Source: Scatomorpha sp964367935
GTDB lineage: Bacteria; Bacillota; Clostridia; Oscillospirales; Oscillospiraceae
Direction: 5' to 3'
Assembly: GCA_964367935.1 (NCBI GenBank)
Contig: CAYIYZ010000003.1
Span: forward strand, 124,001-188,000
DNA: 64,000 nt
In this document: piece by piece, positions 14,372-23,163 of the stretch
Numbering within the stretch: the first letter of the stretch is position 1
How the letters are laid out: every line of letters begins with the position of its first letter
The notes under the pieces: generated by a model
The model's input: only the letters and a program-made list of their open reading frames with translations
The model's database searches: none
Told to the model about the DNA's origin: nothing
Translations under genes and position numbers: made by a program

Positions 14372-15343
14372 TCAAAACTCCTTTAGGTGGCATCTTACCT
14401 TCTGATTTGCCGCTATATCCACAAGCTCGGGTTCCTCCGTCTTACACCTATCCATGCAGAACTTGCAACGTGCCGCAAACTTACAGCCGGGTGGCATAGC
14501 CGATATATCGGGTACACTGCCCGGTATGCTCGGTAAAGTCTTAACTCCGGAACCCAACTTCGGTACCGACGCTATCAGTCCCTGTGTATACGGATGCTGG
14601 GGACGCTTAAATAACTCCACCGTCGGCGCCGTCTCCACTATCTTGCCGGCATACATGACTATAGTGCGTGTACACATCTCCGCCACCACGCCCAAATCAT
14701 GCGTTATGAGAAGTATACTCATGCCCTTCTCCACCTGTATTTTCTTCATGAGCTCCAGTATCTGCGCCTGTATCGTAACATCGAGGGCAGTCGTCGGCTC
14801 ATCAGCTATTAGAAGTTCAGGCTCACAGCTCATCGCCATCGCTATCATGACCCTCTGGCTCATGCCGCCCGATAACTGATGCGGATAGTTCTTCATCACA
14901 CGACCGGGGTCGGGTATGCCCACGAGACCCAAAAGCTCATGCGCACGCTTTAACGCCGCTTCCTTGCCCACGCCCGTATGTATCTTTATCCCCTCTATGA
15001 GCTGCTTGTCTATACGCATAGCAGGATTCAAACTGCTCATGGGCTCTTGGAAGATCATGCTCATCTTGCCGCCCCTTATTTTGCGCATGTCACCCTCACG
15101 CAATTTAAGTAAGTCCTGCTCACCGAATATTATCTCGCCCTGCGTCACCTTGCCCGATGTGCCCTTAAAAAGGCTCATTATTGAAAGTGAGGTCACACTC
15201 TTACCGCAGCCCGACTCACCCACAAGCCCGACTATCTCACCTTTAGCTATATCAAAACTCACGCCGTTTACAGCAGTCACACTGCTCCTCTTACCCGTCA
15301 TGAACTCCGTCCTAAGATCTCTTACACTCAGTATATTATCCAT
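14372..15343 (-). CDS. dppD: Peptide ABC transporter ATPase, DppD/OppD type
   Basis: Second ATPase of the importer (323 residues), forming a heterodimer with the DppF protein. Walker A is GESGCGKSVTS, signature LSGGMSQRVMIAMAM, Walker B LLIADEPTTALD. The C-terminal oligopeptide tail carries CKFAARCKFCMDRC. It begins 15 bases after dppC and ends one base before dppF. The two ATPases differ enough to be ancient paralogues, as usual. Confidence 0.9.
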   Translation of the reverse strand: MDNILSVRDLRTEFMTGKRSSVTAVNGVSFDIAKGEIVGLVGESGCGKSVTSLSIMSLFKGTSGKVTQGEIIFGEQDLLKLREGDMRKIRGGKMSMIFQEPMSSLNPAMRIDKQLIEGIKIHTGVGKEAALKRAHELLGLVGIPDPGRVMKNYPHQLSGGMSQRVMIAMAMSCEPELLIADEPTTALDVTIQAQILELMKKIQVEKGMSILLITHDLGVVAEMCTRTIVMYAGKIVETAPTVELFKRPQHPYTQGLIASVPKLGSGVKTLPSIPGSVPDISAMPPGCKFAARCKFCMDRCKTEEPELVDIAANQKVRCHLKEF

Positions 15344-15358
15344 TTCAAATCGCCCCCC

Positions 15359-16261
15359 CTACTTGATCTTCGGGTCAAGCGTATCTCTCAAGCCATCACC
15401 CAAGAGGTTAAACGCCAACACGGTAACGAAAATGCACAGACCCGGGAAATAAACCAAATGCGGTGCATTGCTCAAGTAGTTTCTGCCCACGGACAGCATA
15501 GCCCCCCACTCAGGTTGCTCCGTTATATCCGCTCCAAAACCCAAAAAGCTCAAGGACGCTGCCGCCATTATTGCCGAGCCTATACGCATAGTGAAGTTTA
15601 CTATAAATGCATGCATAGTACCCGGTAACACATGCACCATGAGTATCCTGCCGTTTCTGCAACCTATACTGCGTGCCGCCTCAACATACAATGCACCCTT
15701 CACAGACAATGTCGCACTGCGCATCATCCTCGCAAAACTCGGCACAGTAAACACCATAACCGCTATGAACACATTTATTATGCCCGGCCCCAATATCGCC
15801 ACTATAGCTATGGCGAGCAGTATATCGGGGAAACTGAAAAGTACGTCCGAAAAACGCATGACCAAAGACTCTATTATACCACCGTAATAACCCGCTAGCA
15901 GTCCCAATATCGTGCCTATCACAGCACCCACTATAACAGATGATAGCGCCGTGCCCAAAGTCAGGCTCGTGCCCACCAGTATCCTACTGTACACGTCCCT
16001 GCCGAAGTTGTCCGTGCCGAATATATGCTCCGCACTCGGCGGTGCAAACGTATTCATGTAGTCATACGCCTGAAAATCATAGGGCGCTATATACGGACCT
16101 ATAAAAGATAATATTATCAAACTAACTATTATGGCAAGACCCAGCACAGATGTAGGGCGCTTGAAAAACTTCTTCGCAAAATCACGTGCCTTGCTTGAAG
16201 ACGCAGCCGCCACGGTCTCGTCTATAAATTCTTGTTCTATCTTCTTTACATTCTCATCCAT
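15359..16261 (-). CDS. dppC: Peptide ABC transporter permease, DppC/OppC type
   Basis: Inner-membrane permease of 300 residues, the normal size for the family. It has an N-terminal membrane segment (LGLAIIVSLIILSFIGPYIA), the family motif HIFGTDNFGRDVYSRI in the first extracellular loop, and five further segments. The cytoplasmic EAA-type coupling loop is EAARSIGCRNGRILMVHVLP. I place the start at ATG 16261, seven bases after GGGAGG; the upstream ATG overlaps the dppB end. It is a useful reference for the other DppC homologue in the window, which has some 320 extra residues at the same loop. Confidence 0.9.
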   Translation of the reverse strand: MDENVKKIEQEFIDETVAAASSSKARDFAKKFFKRPTSVLGLAIIVSLIILSFIGPYIAPYDFQAYDYMNTFAPPSAEHIFGTDNFGRDVYSRILVGTSLTLGTALSSVIVGAVIGTILGLLAGYYGGIIESLVMRFSDVLFSFPDILLAIAIVAILGPGIINVFIAVMVFTVPSFARMMRSATLSVKGALYVEAARSIGCRNGRILMVHVLPGTMHAFIVNFTMRIGSAIMAAASLSFLGFGADITEQPEWGAMLSVGRNYLSNAPHLVYFPGLCIFVTVLAFNLLGDGLRDTLDPKIK

Positions 16262-16275
16262 GTTATCGCCTCCCA

Positions 16276-17199
16276 TCAATCGTATCGTATCTTCGGGTTT
16301 ATCACGCCGTACAGCAGATCAACCACCAGATTTATAAGTACATACTGCAATGCAAATATCATAAGCAAGGCCTGTATCGTAGGGTAGTCCCTAAATGCTA
16401 TGGAGTCAAACAACAGCCTGCCTAAACCATGCAGTGAATATACTGTTTCCGTCAAAACCGAGCCCGATAGCAAAGCACCTATCTGCAATCCCAGTATGGT
16501 AACGACCTGTATAAGCGAGTTTCTAAACGCATGTGTGAACAGCACTATGCGCTCCTTCTGCCCCTTCGCCCTCGCCGTTCTCACATAGTCCTCACGCAAA
16601 GTCTCAAGCATGGACGAGCGTGAGTAACGTGCAAGCACAGCCATTATACCGCAACCCATGGTAAACGACGGCAAAATAAGACTCTTTATCCCATCGTCCA
16701 GACCACCGACCGGTAGCCAGCCAAGTTGCACCGCAAATATCTGCATACCCATAAGCGCCAGCCAGAACCCGGGTGCAGACAAACCGGTTATCGCTATGAA
16801 CATGCCCACATGGTCTGCCGCCTTGCCCCTATTTATAGCGGACATAACTCCTATTAATATGCCCAATATCGGCGCCCACGCCATAGCCGCAAGCACAAGC
16901 GTCAAAGTGACGGGCAGTCTGTTCAAAATCAGCTCCGACACAGGCGTATAGGACTTCAAACTCATGCCCAAGTCGCCCCTAAGTAGATTCGACATATAGT
17001 TTAAGTACTGTATGTGTAGGGGATCATTCAGTCCATACTCCTCCCTTATAGCCTCGACTTCCTCATAGGATGCCTCAACACCCGCTAACGCCTTTGCAGG
17101 ATCGCCCGGTATCAGGTGAATGAACATAAAAATGAAAATAGATATTACCAACATTAGCGGTATCGTCGCCAACACTCTGCGTATAAAATATCTACCCAT
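16276..17199 (-). CDS. dppB: Peptide ABC transporter permease, DppB/OppB type
   Basis: First gene of the minus-strand importer operon (307 residues, six membrane segments). Family features: the N-terminal segment YFIRRVLATIPLMLVIS, HLIPGDPAKAL in the first loop, and a coupling-loop segment DYVRTARAKGQKERIVLFTH. ATG 17199 has a GGAGGGA site. No solute-binding protein is encoded with these four genes. Either it is elsewhere in the genome, or the lipoprotein of the neighbouring plus-strand operon serves both transporters; the sequence does not decide. Confidence 0.9.
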   Translation of the reverse strand: MGRYFIRRVLATIPLMLVISIFIFMFIHLIPGDPAKALAGVEASYEEVEAIREEYGLNDPLHIQYLNYMSNLLRGDLGMSLKSYTPVSELILNRLPVTLTLVLAAMAWAPILGILIGVMSAINRGKAADHVGMFIAITGLSAPGFWLALMGMQIFAVQLGWLPVGGLDDGIKSLILPSFTMGCGIMAVLARYSRSSMLETLREDYVRTARAKGQKERIVLFTHAFRNSLIQVVTILGLQIGALLSGSVLTETVYSLHGLGRLLFDSIAFRDYPTIQALLMIFALQYVLINLVVDLLYGVINPKIRYD

Positions 17200-17232
17200 T
17201 CATATCCCTCCTTACATTTTCACTTAATTTTC

Positions 17233-17279
17233 ATTAACAATTCGTTAATTATTTTAACACACCATCCTACTCTTTTCAA
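17233..17279 (-). promoter_or_regulatory. dppB promoter with a palindromic operator candidate
   Basis: On the minus strand TTGAAA (17279-17274), 17 bases, TAAAAT (17256-17251). Just downstream lies ATTAAC-aattc-GTTAAT (17233-17249), a perfect 6-bp inverted repeat covering the predicted start region, a position suited to a repressor. No regulator gene for it is adjacent. Confidence 0.6.
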
Positions 17280-17384
17280 GCACTTATACCACACTGTTGC
17301 CATAAACAACATTTTTGTCCTTTTGCCAGTATTGCCACGCATTTTCTGACACTTTCATCAATTTTGCAGCTAATTGTGCGGCGC

Positions 17385-17413
17385 TTGAAAGACGTTTGTA
17401 TTTGTGCTATAAT
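17385..17413 (+). promoter_or_regulatory. Sigma-A promoter of the nucleosidase gene
   Basis: TTGAAA (17385-17390), 17-base spacer, TATAAT (17408-17413). It predicts a leader of roughly 40 bases before ATG 17459. Confidence 0.75.
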
Positions 17414-17458
17414 CTCGTCATGTGTGTTAAAACATTAATGATGAAAGAGGATAATGTT

Positions 17459-18136
17459 ATGAAAAAAATCGGAATGCTCGTTGCTGTTGAAATCAGCGCC
17501 GTTGTCGCTCGTTATGCCACTGAGCTTGAAACACTTGACTGCAAGGCCTTTACAGTCTACAAATGCCACATAAAAAATTGTGAGCTCTACATTTTACAAT
17601 GCGGAGCAGGGCAAATAGCCGCAGCTGCCGGCACTCAATTTCTAATCGACCGCTTCGAGGTCGAGTTAGTTGTTAACTTCGGCATAGTTGGCGGTCTCAC
17701 GCCCGAAATGTCACTCGCCAAGGCCTGCATAGTCGAAAACGTCGTGCACTACGACTTTGACACCTCCGCCGCTGATAACTGTGAGGTAGGTAGGTATATC
17801 GACTATCCTGAAGTCAATTTGCCGCTAAACAGCGATTTAATCGAGCTTGCGCTCAGTGTTGAGCCTTCGTTAAAAAAAGTCACTTGTGCTTCCGGCGACA
17901 AGTTCATTGACACAAAGGAGCATAAGGAATATCTCCACAAGACTTTCGGTGCTGACATCGTCGAGATGGAGGCTGCCGCCCTCGTTTTGATCTGCGACAG
18001 AAATAATATACCCTGTGTATCGATTAAAACTGTGTCCGACTCCATCACGGGCGGTGCGGATGAGTTTAAGAAGGAGTTTGACCGCACTGCCGCAATTTGC
18101 TTGCAGGTGGTTGATAAACTTTTGTCTTCGTTTTGA
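17459..18136 (+). CDS. MTA/SAH nucleosidase-like nucleoside phosphorylase family protein
   Basis: Predicted 5'-methylthioadenosine/S-adenosylhomocysteine nucleosidase (225 residues), which removes adenine in methionine salvage and methyl-cycle recycling. The N-terminus IGMLVAVEISAVV and the GAGQ and NFGIVGGLTPEM segments are those of the PNP/UDP phosphorylase superfamily. Key nucleosidase residues are present: EMEAAAL, with the ribose-binding methionine and glutamate, and VSDSITGGAD, with the catalytic aspartate. Start ATG 17459 has AGAGG upstream; the longer open frame upstream contains the promoter and is rejected. It is a single gene between two divergent importers. Related nucleosidases with other substrates cannot be excluded. 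Confidence 0.8.
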   Translation: MKKIGMLVAVEISAVVARYATELETLDCKAFTVYKCHIKNCELYILQCGAGQIAAAAGTQFLIDRFEVELVVNFGIVGGLTPEMSLAKACIVENVVHYDFDTSAADNCEVGRYIDYPEVNLPLNSDLIELALSVEPSLKKVTCASGDKFIDTKEHKEYLHKTFGADIVEMEAAALVLICDRNNIPCVSIKTVSDSITGGADEFKKEFDRTAAICLQVVDKLLSSF

Positions 18137-18220
18137 GTAAGTTCAGAAAAGCACAATAGCCTCGGCACAATAATTTTTCATTATTCATTGTTCACTATTC
18201 GTTATGTATGGTAAATTTTA

Positions 18221-18249
18221 TTTACAAAGTTGTGTGAATGTGTTAGAGT
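18221..18249 (+). promoter_or_regulatory. Weak promoter candidate for the second peptide importer
   Basis: TTTACA (18221-18226), 17 bases, TAGAGT (18244-18249). The -10 box is poor, but no better candidate lies between the nucleosidase gene and ATG 18301. Confidence 0.35.
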
Positions 18250-18300
18250 TATTATGTGTAAAGACAATAAATATTATGGTTTTTGAGAGAGGGGAAACTA

Positions 18301-20196
18301 ATGAAAAAAATCCTATGCATACTACTTGTCGCCGCACTTTCGCTATTTACTTTGACAGGATGCATATCATCCGAAACACCTGATGAAAGCGCCGCTCCCG
18401 TAGAATCCGCAGAGGTCGCAGAATCATCTGCGCCGAGCGAAGCACCTGTGTCTGCTGTTAGTGAAATTCCGATTGACACGCTTATGGTCGGTACCTCGAG
18501 CATGAGCGGTGACTTTATCTCCGGTTTCGGTAACAACGCTTATGACATGTCGGTACAAGCTCTTACAGCTGGATACATGCACACCTATGAGTTATCACCC
18601 GACGGTGAAATTATACTTAACGAGACTGTTGTTTCCAATGTCGAAATTTCACTTGACGACATAGGTAACAAGACCTATGCTTTCACCCTGCACGATGACC
18701 TTTACTGGAATAACGGCGATAAGATTACCGCCAGAGATTATGTCGCTTCCGTACTATGGTCGTCCTCGCCCGAGTGGGTAACAGCCGGTGCTTCTACGTC
18801 AAGTTATAAAGGTCTTTTAGGATACTCTGCGTATTTCACAGGTGAAAGCACCACGTTCGAGGGTGTTTCACTCATATCCGACTTACAGTTTTCTATTACC
18901 ATACCTGCAGAGTCCCTTCCCTTTTTCTGGGAAACTGTGCATGCTATGATATTGCCCATACACTTTGATACGTATCTACCATCTGCCGAGATAGTGAGCG
19001 ATGCAAACGGTTCGAGTCTCTCCTTCTCCGAGGGCGATTTGCTCACAAACTGTGAACGCATTGCAAGCACTGAGCGTTTTGCACCAACAGTGACTTGTGG
19101 CCCCTACTCCTTCTCATCCTTTGAGAACGACACTCTGACCTTGGAAAAAAATGAGTATTTCAAGGGCGATTACATGGGTAATAAGCCAAGCTTCCAATAC
19201 GTTGTACAGAAGGTCATTCCTTTAGAAACCTCTGTTGAGTGGGTAATTAACGGTGAGGTAGACATCGTCGAGGGCATAGTCGGCATAGACATGATAGAAG
19301 CCGCAAAAGCCTCTGATGCCGTCAATGTACGTGAGTACTTGCGTGCAGGTTACGGTTACCTCGCACTGCTCTGTGACGAGGGCCCCACCGCTGATGTTAA
19401 CGTACGTTGGGCACTCGCTTCGCTTATAGATCGCAATGCCGTCGTTGATCACGTTTTAGGCGGATACGGCACCACTGTCGACGCTGAGTACGGGCTCGGT
19501 CAGTGGATGTACATAGAGCGTGGCGCAGACCTCCAGCAAGAGCTTCTGCCCATTTCCTTTAACATTGATACTGCAAACAACTACTTAGATGAATCGGAGT
19601 GGATCTATGAAGCTGATGGTTCAACCCCCTTTGACCGCACTAAGGTCTCGGAGGACGGCTCTTACCTGCGCCACAATGCGGCCGGCGAGCCTTTGACCAT
19701 CAACTACCTCGCTATGGACAATATCGCAACCGATATCACTGAAATACAGTACACAGCGAATGCGCCGCTTGCAGGCATGGATTTTAACGTCGACACGGGT
19801 GAGTGGAGCTCGGTACTCGAAAATTATTACTATTCATTCGAACTAGGCGAGGATAGAATTTATAACGCTTTCGGACTCGCCACGAACTTCTCCGCTGTAT
19901 TTGATCGCCATTCACAGTGGCACAGCGATTTCGTCGGCACAACCCAAAACAGCGGACAGCTGAGCGACCCCGAACTTGATGCCGCCATCATGGCTATGCG
20001 TGAGCTTGAACCCACGCAGACAGAGGAGTATCTCGATGCTTGGATGCAGTATCAAATTCGTTGGAACGAGCTTATGCCACAAGTACCCCTATACTCAAAC
20101 GAGAACTTTGATATCTCGCACGTCAGCGTCAACGGTCTTGAAACCACCGCTTACGCAAAGTACTATAACATCATCTGCCAGATATCCAAGGGCTAA
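18301..20196 (+). CDS. Peptide ABC transporter substrate-binding lipoprotein (family 5)
   Basis: Extracellular lipid-anchored binding protein for peptides (631 residues). A signal peptide ends in the lipobox LTGC with Cys21 as the lipidated residue, followed by a low-complexity Ala/Ser/Glu tether (about 24-58). The mature part has the family-5 pattern: YAFTLHDDLYWNNGDKITARD near the start of the binding domain and VRWALASLIDRNAVV in the second lobe. ATG 18301 stands after GAGAGGGG. It is the first gene of a plus-strand importer operon and is separated from the permeases by a strong hairpin, which would give more binding protein than permease. Confidence 0.9.
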   Translation: MKKILCILLVAALSLFTLTGCISSETPDESAAPVESAEVAESSAPSEAPVSAVSEIPIDTLMVGTSSMSGDFISGFGNNAYDMSVQALTAGYMHTYELSPDGEIILNETVVSNVEISLDDIGNKTYAFTLHDDLYWNNGDKITARDYVASVLWSSSPEWVTAGASTSSYKGLLGYSAYFTGESTTFEGVSLISDLQFSITIPAESLPFFWETVHAMILPIHFDTYLPSAEIVSDANGSSLSFSEGDLLTNCERIASTERFAPTVTCGPYSFSSFENDTLTLEKNEYFKGDYMGNKPSFQYVVQKVIPLETSVEWVINGEVDIVEGIVGIDMIEAAKASDAVNVREYLRAGYGYLALLCDEGPTADVNVRWALASLIDRNAVVDHVLGGYGTTVDAEYGLGQWMYIERGADLQQELLPISFNIDTANNYLDESEWIYEADGSTPFDRTKVSEDGSYLRHNAAGEPLTINYLAMDNIATDITEIQYTANAPLAGMDFNVDTGEWSSVLENYYYSFELGEDRIYNAFGLATNFSAVFDRHSQWHSDFVGTTQNSGQLSDPELDAAIMAMRELEPTQTEEYLDAWMQYQIRWNELMPQVPLYSNENFDISHVSVNGLETTAYAKYYNIICQISKG

Positions 20197-20219
20197 GAAC
20201 CCACTGCTTTATTAATTGT

Positions 20220-20266
20220 TGCGCCGTGTATATGCTAATTTCCTATCATATGCACGGCGCATTTTT
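20220..20266 (+). terminator. Hairpin with T-run after the binding-protein gene
   Basis: TGCGCCGTGTATATG (20220-20234) pairs with CATATGCACGGCGCA (20247-20261), 15 pairs with one G-U, followed by TTTTTC. It is placed inside the operon, 30 bases before the first permease, so it is probably a partial terminator that sets binding-protein excess. Confidence 0.8.
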
Positions 20267-20292
20267 CTGAATACACGTTATTGAGGTATACT

Positions 20293-21264
20293 ATGCTGTC
20301 TTACATAGCAAAGCGAATACTCATATTGATTCCGGTCATCTTTTTCATTTCCGTAATTATTTTCGGTATAGTGAAAATAATGCCCGGTGACCCTGTGCGC
20401 CTTATGCTGCCTACCGACATATCCGAGGAGCAGTACGAAGCCGCCTATGACGCTATGTACGTTAAATTAGGACTCGACAAAGGCTTGGTCAGCCAGTACG
20501 TATCATGGATAAAAAACATTTTTGTCGGTGACTTCGGCTACTCAAATACATACAACAGACCTGTGTCCGAGGTTATCGGTGTACCGCTTTCAAACACACT
20601 CACACTCAACCTCTGTGTTAATTTTCTATATCTTTTTATAGCCATACCCGTCGGCATTAAATGCGCTGTTAAAAGGCACTCTCTCTTCGACAACGGTTGG
20701 CAGATCTTTTCGCTTATCACCTATTCCGTGCCTTCCTTCTTCCTCGCCATACTTCTAATTTATATTTTTGCCGTAAACCTCGGACTTTTCCCCATGGGCG
20801 GCATGCCAAACACTACACTCCTAAGTGGTTTCGAACTTATAGTTGAATCACTCAGGACCTTATTTTTGCCCACTCTTACCCTGACGATAATCAGCCTTGC
20901 CGGCGCTATTCGCTATATCAGAAATGCAATGATAGAGGCGCTCAGTCAAGACTATATTCGCACAGCACGTGCAAAAGGGCTTTCGGAGAAAGTCGTCATA
21001 TACTCACACGCATTTCGCAATGCACTCATACCGGTCTCTTACATTGTCATATTCACACTGTTCTCACTTTTTGCCGGTAGCGCAATTATCGAGACGGTAT
21101 TTCAATATAACGGTATAGGTTCGCTTATCGTCTCGGCCGTTGGCAACAGAGATAATCAGCTTATCATTACCCTCAACCTATTTTATGCGCTTATCAGCCT
21201 TGTTTCCGTACTCGTTGCGGATATAGTTTATGCACTGGTCGACCCACGAATAAAGCTTAACTGA
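20293..21264 (+). CDS. Peptide ABC transporter permease, OppB/DppB type
   Basis: Six-segment membrane permease (323 residues). The first segment IAKRILILIPVIFFISVIIF, the loop motif KIMPGDPVRLML and the coupling loop DYIRTARAKGLSEKVVIYSH are those of the OppB family. ATG 20293 lies seven bases after TTGAGG; the TTG itself was not used as start. It is followed after 13 bases by the RCC1-containing permease, its likely heterodimer partner. It has no extra domain of its own. Confidence 0.9.
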   Translation: MLSYIAKRILILIPVIFFISVIIFGIVKIMPGDPVRLMLPTDISEEQYEAAYDAMYVKLGLDKGLVSQYVSWIKNIFVGDFGYSNTYNRPVSEVIGVPLSNTLTLNLCVNFLYLFIAIPVGIKCAVKRHSLFDNGWQIFSLITYSVPSFFLAILLIYIFAVNLGLFPMGGMPNTTLLSGFELIVESLRTLFLPTLTLTIISLAGAIRYIRNAMIEALSQDYIRTARAKGLSEKVVIYSHAFRNALIPVSYIVIFTLFSLFAGSAIIETVFQYNGIGSLIVSAVGNRDNQLIITLNLFYALISLVSVLVADIVYALVDPRIKLN

Positions 21265-21277
21265 TAGGAACATCGCC

Positions 21278-23140
21278 ATGTCAAAGGGAGAAAACAAAAA
21301 GTTCATACGCTCCATAGGCAAGCTTTTCAAGAGCTCCTTAAAGGGCGCAAACACCGCATCGGTCTCTTTTGAAGATGAGGTCATTTTGTCGCCTGCGAAG
21401 ACGACTTTAGCAAAGCTGAGGCGCAGTAAACTTGCGGCACTCGGTGCCTTTGGCTTTCTTTTTATGTTTTTACTCTGCTTTGTTGGATCTATGCTTATGC
21501 CACTAAACGAAAATCATTTTGAACTCACACACGCCAACTTACGTCCGGGCATCAACTACTTAAAGTATCCAAAAGAGTTGGCAGATAAAGATATCGATAA
21601 AATATCCTCCGGTGTATCCTTTAGTGCCGCCCTGACTACAGATGGCGACATGTACATTTGGGGCACAGAACCAAATAAGCAGCAGGAAAATGTATCTGAG
21701 CATATCTTCGATATCCCACAGGCGCTAAACGGTCAAATTATATCAGACATAGCCTGTGGTGCAAATCACATGTTAGCTCTAACCGAGGGGGGTGAACTTT
21801 TCGCTTGGGGCTACGGTGGTAATGGACAAACCGAGGTGCCAACTGCAGTCACAGAGGCTTTGAAAAACGGTGAGCACATAATTCAAATGGAGGCACTATC
21901 CGAGTACAGTGCGGTACTGCTCAGTGGCGGTGAGTTTATCGTTTGGGGCAGTACTCAAGCTGAGAGTAACTATAGGCTCCCCTCCTCTTTCGAAGGTCGG
22001 GTTCTTAAATTTTCCTTGTCCGACAATAATGTGGCACTACTGCTAGATGATAATAGCGTAGCCGTGCTCGGTGACAGGGGTACGGAGTTTTCCATGCTCA
22101 TACCGGAAAACATAGCAGACGGTAGCACCGAGGTCATAGACATAGTGAGCACGAACAGAAGTGTACTCGCACTTGATTCTGACGGTGAGCTTTACGTTTG
22201 GGGTGCGGCTCAAGACAAGCTCCTCACCATACCAGATATTCAGGGTAACATATCCGAAATAGGCTCCGGTTACTCTAACTTCTACGCACTTACGGACACC
22301 GGTGACTTCTATTTTTGGGGTAATGACCATTATAATCAACTCACAGTTCCCGACAGCTCAAATGACTATTCGCGTATCTTTGCCGACTATTACCAGTTTT
22401 ACGCTATAAGTAGCGACGGCGAAATCGACTCTTGGGGTAATGACGGCTACATCTTCGGCACAGATGAGTATGGTAGAGACATGTTTTTACGACTCATACA
22501 CGGTGGGCGCATCTCTCTTACCGTTGGTGCCATTGCTGTTTTCATCTCATGCACCATCGCACTTATTGTGGGACTGTGTGCCGGCTATTTCGGTGGCATT
22601 GTCGACAGCATCCTCATGCGAGTAACGGATATTTTTTCCGCCATACCTTTTTATCCTATAGCCATCACCGTTTCCTACGCTGTAGGCTTTAGTATGGAGG
22701 AATCACAGAAGATTTATCTAATCATGATTATTTTAGGCCTTTTGGGCTGGATGTCCTTGGCTAGACTTATACGTGCCCAGCTACTGTCCGAACGTGAAAA
22801 GGATTTTGTGACTGCTGCAAAGGCCTTGGGACTGCGTAGTAGCACTGTAATGGTACGTCATTTAATGCCAAACATACTTAATCTTGTAATAGTAAACCTT
22901 AGTCTGAGCTATGCGTCTTCGCTCCTTTCGGAGGCAGCGCTCTCTTTTTTGGGCTTCGGGGTAGCCGATCCCACACCCTCATGGGGTAACATGCTCACGT
23001 CTGCACAGGAACTTGCTGTTATTGAATTTTACTGGTGGCGTTGGCTCATACCCGCCCTCTTTGTCGTCACCACCGCTGTAAGCATCAATTTCTTGGGCGA
23101 TGCCTTGCGCGAGGCCTTAGATCCTCGCAATAGTGAATAA
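21278..23140 (+). CDS. OppC/DppC-type permease with an RCC1-like seven-repeat propeller inserted in its first extracellular loop
   Basis: A 620-residue permease, twice the normal size. Residues 1-50 are cytoplasmic and 51-75 form the first membrane segment. Residues about 105-390 hold seven repeats of about 40 residues with the RCC1 pattern (hydrophobic-Gly, ALT-D-G-hydrophobic-WG): for example SFSAALTTDGDMYIWGTE, NHMLALTEGGELFAWGYG, RSVLALDSDGELYVWGAA, SNFYALTDTGDFYFWGND and QFYAISSDGEIDSWGND. The last repeat runs straight into FGTDEYGRDMFLRLIHGG (393-410), the usual OppC motif, then five membrane segments with coupling loop TAAKALGLRSSTVMVRHLMP (512-531). The propeller is therefore predicted outside the cell, next to the pore and docking face. 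It starts at ATG 21278 in the importer operon. Function of the insert is unknown; binding the lipoprotein, cell wall or substrate are options. Confidence 0.92.
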   Translation: MSKGENKKFIRSIGKLFKSSLKGANTASVSFEDEVILSPAKTTLAKLRRSKLAALGAFGFLFMFLLCFVGSMLMPLNENHFELTHANLRPGINYLKYPKELADKDIDKISSGVSFSAALTTDGDMYIWGTEPNKQQENVSEHIFDIPQALNGQIISDIACGANHMLALTEGGELFAWGYGGNGQTEVPTAVTEALKNGEHIIQMEALSEYSAVLLSGGEFIVWGSTQAESNYRLPSSFEGRVLKFSLSDNNVALLLDDNSVAVLGDRGTEFSMLIPENIADGSTEVIDIVSTNRSVLALDSDGELYVWGAAQDKLLTIPDIQGNISEIGSGYSNFYALTDTGDFYFWGNDHYNQLTVPDSSNDYSRIFADYYQFYAISSDGEIDSWGNDGYIFGTDEYGRDMFLRLIHGGRISLTVGAIAVFISCTIALIVGLCAGYFGGIVDSILMRVTDIFSAIPFYPIAITVSYAVGFSMEESQKIYLIMIILGLLGWMSLARLIRAQLLSEREKDFVTAAKALGLRSSTVMVRHLMPNILNLVIVNLSLSYASSLLSEAALSFLGFGVADPTPSWGNMLTSAQELAVIEFYWWRWLIPALFVVTTAVSINFLGDALREALDPRNSE

Positions 23141-23163
23141 GTAAAAACAGGAGGTGTGCGCTT

